Of a stretch of 64,000 nucleotides of DNA, positions 62,283-64,000 are shown piece by piece. Every line of letters begins with the position of its first letter. The first letter of the stretch is position 1. The translations under genes and the position numbers were made by a program. The notes under the pieces were generated by a model that worked only from the letters and a program-made list of their open reading frames with translations, searched no databases and was not told where the DNA came from. This DNA is from Chloracidobacterium sp. GTDB lineage: Bacteria > Acidobacteriota > Blastocatellia > Pyrinomonadales > Pyrinomonadaceae. Location of the stretch: the NCBI GenBank assembly GCA_016720705.1, contig JADKKB010000007.1, positions 434,001-498,000 on the forward strand, read 5' to 3'.

Positions 62283-63287
62283 TTATTTCCCTTTACGCAG
62301 GCCGTCGATCACACCGGACGCGATCGCCGGGATCGGGCCTTTTTCATTTGCGTGATTTTCAGTGAATATTACGAGCACAAACTTCTGGCCGTCGACGGTC
62401 TCGATGTACGCCGCGTCGTGCCGCGATTTGCTCGTCCACCCGGCCTTTGACCAAAGCATCGTATCCATCATCTTGCGGTCGATGATCATTTTTCCGGTAA
62501 AGCCGTGTGCCTGGTCGCCGTCGTCACTGGTCGCGGCAAATGGGTCGCGTTTCATTAATTCCATCATCTTGGCGGTGCCCGATGGTCCGGCAATCCGGCC
62601 CAACACGATCTCAGCCATCAGGCGTGCGGTCGCATTGGTCGTCAGCATATTACGGTTTTCGCCCTTATATTTGCGAGACTGTTGTTCGATGCCGTAAGCG
62701 TCCTCGCAGAAGGTTTTCTGATTGACGTTGATGTCGGTGTAGCCCATCGACGAAAAGTAGCGGTTGACACGGTTCCGTTTGTACTGCCACGCAGCAAACT
62801 CCTTGCTCGGCAATTCAGAACCGCTCGATGTGCCCGTCAGGACGTCGAGGATATACTGCGTCGCCTCGTTGGACGAATCGACGATCATATCCTTGACGCC
62901 GCGAGCGAGTTCGGGCGACATTATCACCTTGCCGTCCTCGAGTTGCCGTTCGAGTGCGGCCAGATAATACATTTTAACGACGCTCGCCGGATATAGTTTA
63001 AGCTCGCCATTATACTGAGCACCGCGGATATTCATCGGATCGCGAACGTCGAGTAGCGTGGCCGAGAGTTCGCCCGGTTTGTACACGACCGATGGAAACT
63101 TGGCAAGCATCGCCTTGATCGACGAATCGAGGATCGCTCCAAGCTCAGGCGACTCGTGAACTACCACCGCCTTATAACCCTTTTGCGGAACGATCTCGGA
63201 CTTTGCCGCTACCCGCTGCGCAGATCCGACTGACGAAAATAGAAACAATATTCCAAAACAAACGCCGATAGTCAGCAGCTTCTTCAT
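62283..63287 (-). CDS. class A beta-lactamase-like serine hydrolase
   Basis: The 334-residue product has a signal peptide (MKKLLTIGVCFGILFLFSSVGSAQ). It carries the serine beta-lactamase/PBP motifs: S102-V-V-K105 (YPASVVKMYYLAALE), S138-S-N140 (DSSNEATQ) and a KTG-like SKAGW. A Glu166-like element is not obvious, so it may be a penicillin-binding-protein-like or amidase-type relative rather than a resistance enzyme. The loop with RKYKGENRNML is larger than in typical class A enzymes. It shares the operon with the PPC-like and S9 peptidase genes. Confidence 0.85.
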   Translation of the reverse strand: MKKLLTIGVCFGILFLFSSVGSAQRVAAKSEIVPQKGYKAVVVHESPELGAILDSSIKAMLAKFPSVVYKPGELSATLLDVRDPMNIRGAQYNGELKLYPASVVKMYYLAALERQLEDGKVIMSPELARGVKDMIVDSSNEATQYILDVLTGTSSGSELPSKEFAAWQYKRNRVNRYFSSMGYTDINVNQKTFCEDAYGIEQQSRKYKGENRNMLTTNATARLMAEIVLGRIAGPSGTAKMMELMKRDPFAATSDDGDQAHGFTGKMIIDRKMMDTMLWSKAGWTSKSRHDAAYIETVDGQKFVLVIFTENHANEKGPIPAIASGVIDGLRKGK

Positions 63288-63362
63288 CTAATTTTTCTCC
63301 CGCAAATCTTTACGCAATGTGTTTTTCAGAGTATAAACGAAAAGCAGTTCTAAAAAAATCAG

Positions 63363-64000
63363 ATGATAGAAGAAAAGCTCGTCCGCGGTATCGGTCGTTG
63401 GGATTTCACGGCCTTGGTAGTCAATACGATCATCGGAGCCGGCATATTTGGCTTGCCCGCAAAGGTGTTTGCACAGATCGGGTCTTACAGCCTTTTGGCG
63501 TTTGCCGCGTGTGCCCTGATCATTGGTTTGATCGTGTTGTGCTATGCCGAGGTCGCAAGTAGATTCTCGGCGACGGGCGGTCCGTATCTTTACGCAAGAG
63601 AGGCTTTCGGGTCGGCGGTCGGCTTTGAGGTCGGATGGCTGTACTGGGTCGTGCGCGTCGCGACATTTGCGGCCAACTGTAATCTGCTTGCCACATATTT
63701 GGGGTTCTTCGTTCCCGGTGCCGGCGAAGGTACGCCGCGTCTCATCATCGTCTGTTCGGTGGTGCTGGTGATCACTATCGTTAATCTGTTGGGTGTACGC
63801 GAATCGGCAGTGATGACCAATATTTTTACGGTCGGCAAACTAGTGCCGCTCTTGATCTTCGTGGTTATCGGGTCATTCTTTGTCCAACCGGGGAATTTCA
63901 GTTTTGGGAATTTACCGGAATACGGTTCGTTCTCTAGTGCAGTGCTACTTTTGATCTACGCTTTTGTCGGTTTCGAAGCATCGGTCGTACTATCGGGCGA
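63363..64000 (+). CDS. amino acid permease (APC superfamily), 5' part
   Basis: The window cuts this gene after 212 codons. The ATG at 63363 opens a long frame without a stop. The product starts MIEEKLVRGIGRWDFTAL and continues with the APC signature helix NTIIGAGIFGLPAKVF, then repeated hydrophobic helices with FSATGGPYLYAREAFG and GWLYWVVRVATFAANCN. It is an inner-membrane transporter, most likely for amino acids or related amines; the substrate cannot be read. It is divergent from the beta-lactamase-like gene. Confidence 0.88.
   Translation, partial: MIEEKLVRGIGRWDFTALVVNTIIGAGIFGLPAKVFAQIGSYSLLAFAACALIIGLIVLCYAEVASRFSATGGPYLYAREAFGSAVGFEVGWLYWVVRVATFAANCNLLATYLGFFVPGAGEGTPRLIIVCSVVLVITIVNLLGVRESAVMTNIFTVGKLVPLLIFVVIGSFFVQPGNFSFGNLPEYGSFSSAVLLLIYAFVGFEASVVLSG

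Noticed and set aside
62283..63287. Antibiotic-resistance beta-lactamase
   Set aside because: SxxK and SxN motifs are present, but no Glu166-like element is evident and the context is a peptidase operon, so a resistance role is not supported.

Overview
The window looks like a chromosomal segment of an acidobacterium, probably class Blastocatellia (Pyrinomonadaceae-like). This is inferred from content and was not searched. The pointers are giant secreted SBBP, delta-60 and FG-GAP propeller proteins, a winged-helix regulator fused to a TolB-like propeller, a DUF5777 barrel next to Rieske/cytochrome b genes, and methylmalonyl-CoA genes scattered among housekeeping genes. Coding density is high. 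I found no tRNA, rRNA, CRISPR array, transposase or phage gene.

Layout. 0-2.8 kb: chromosome segregation (scpA, scpB), a pseudouridine synthase and a CoA-binding protein. 3-6.2 kb: acyl-CoA dehydrogenase, a DinB-fold protein, then MeaB and methylmalonyl-CoA epimerase with overlapping ends; the matching mutase large subunit lies far away at 34.2 kb. 6.3-16.7 kb: a membrane-anchored PPIase, an MBL hydrolase, MTA phosphorylase, a PfkB kinase, FabI, a LOG-family protein, CutA and an M48 protease. 16.9-28.8 kb: an all-minus accessory block of secreted repeat proteins, lipoproteins and unknowns, including a decayed GYF_2-domain gene and a cryptic short ORF. 29-34 kb: a signalling regulator, a TrmA-type RNA methyltransferase and unknowns. 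34.2-37.8 kb: methylmalonyl-CoA mutase and an enlarged PilT-type ATPase.

38.1-43.6 kb holds the most system-like cassette: TPR-CHAT protease, exported subtilase, ECF-type sigma factor and a zinc-finger anti-sigma-like protein, closed by a strong terminator. 43.7-49 kb is a divergent bc-type electron-transfer cluster: Rieske, cytochrome b fused to cytochrome c, a small cytochrome c with a frameshifted start, a CxxCH/FG-GAP secreted protein and a DUF5777 barrel. The cytochrome b lacks the fourth haem-ligand His and has PGPQ where PEWY is expected.

49-51.8 kb: an M16 peptidase pair, one catalytic and one inactive. 51.9-59.4 kb: an ArsR-type repressor diverging from DUF2892, TolC, RND adaptor and an RND pump whose C-terminus carries two universal-stress-protein domains; a perfect inverted repeat sits on the promoter. 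59.4-63.3 kb: an S9 peptidase, a small secreted protein and a serine beta-lactamase-like protein. The window ends inside an amino-acid permease gene. Two diverged copies of a hairpin-rich dispersed repeat occur near 10.6 and 16.75 kb.
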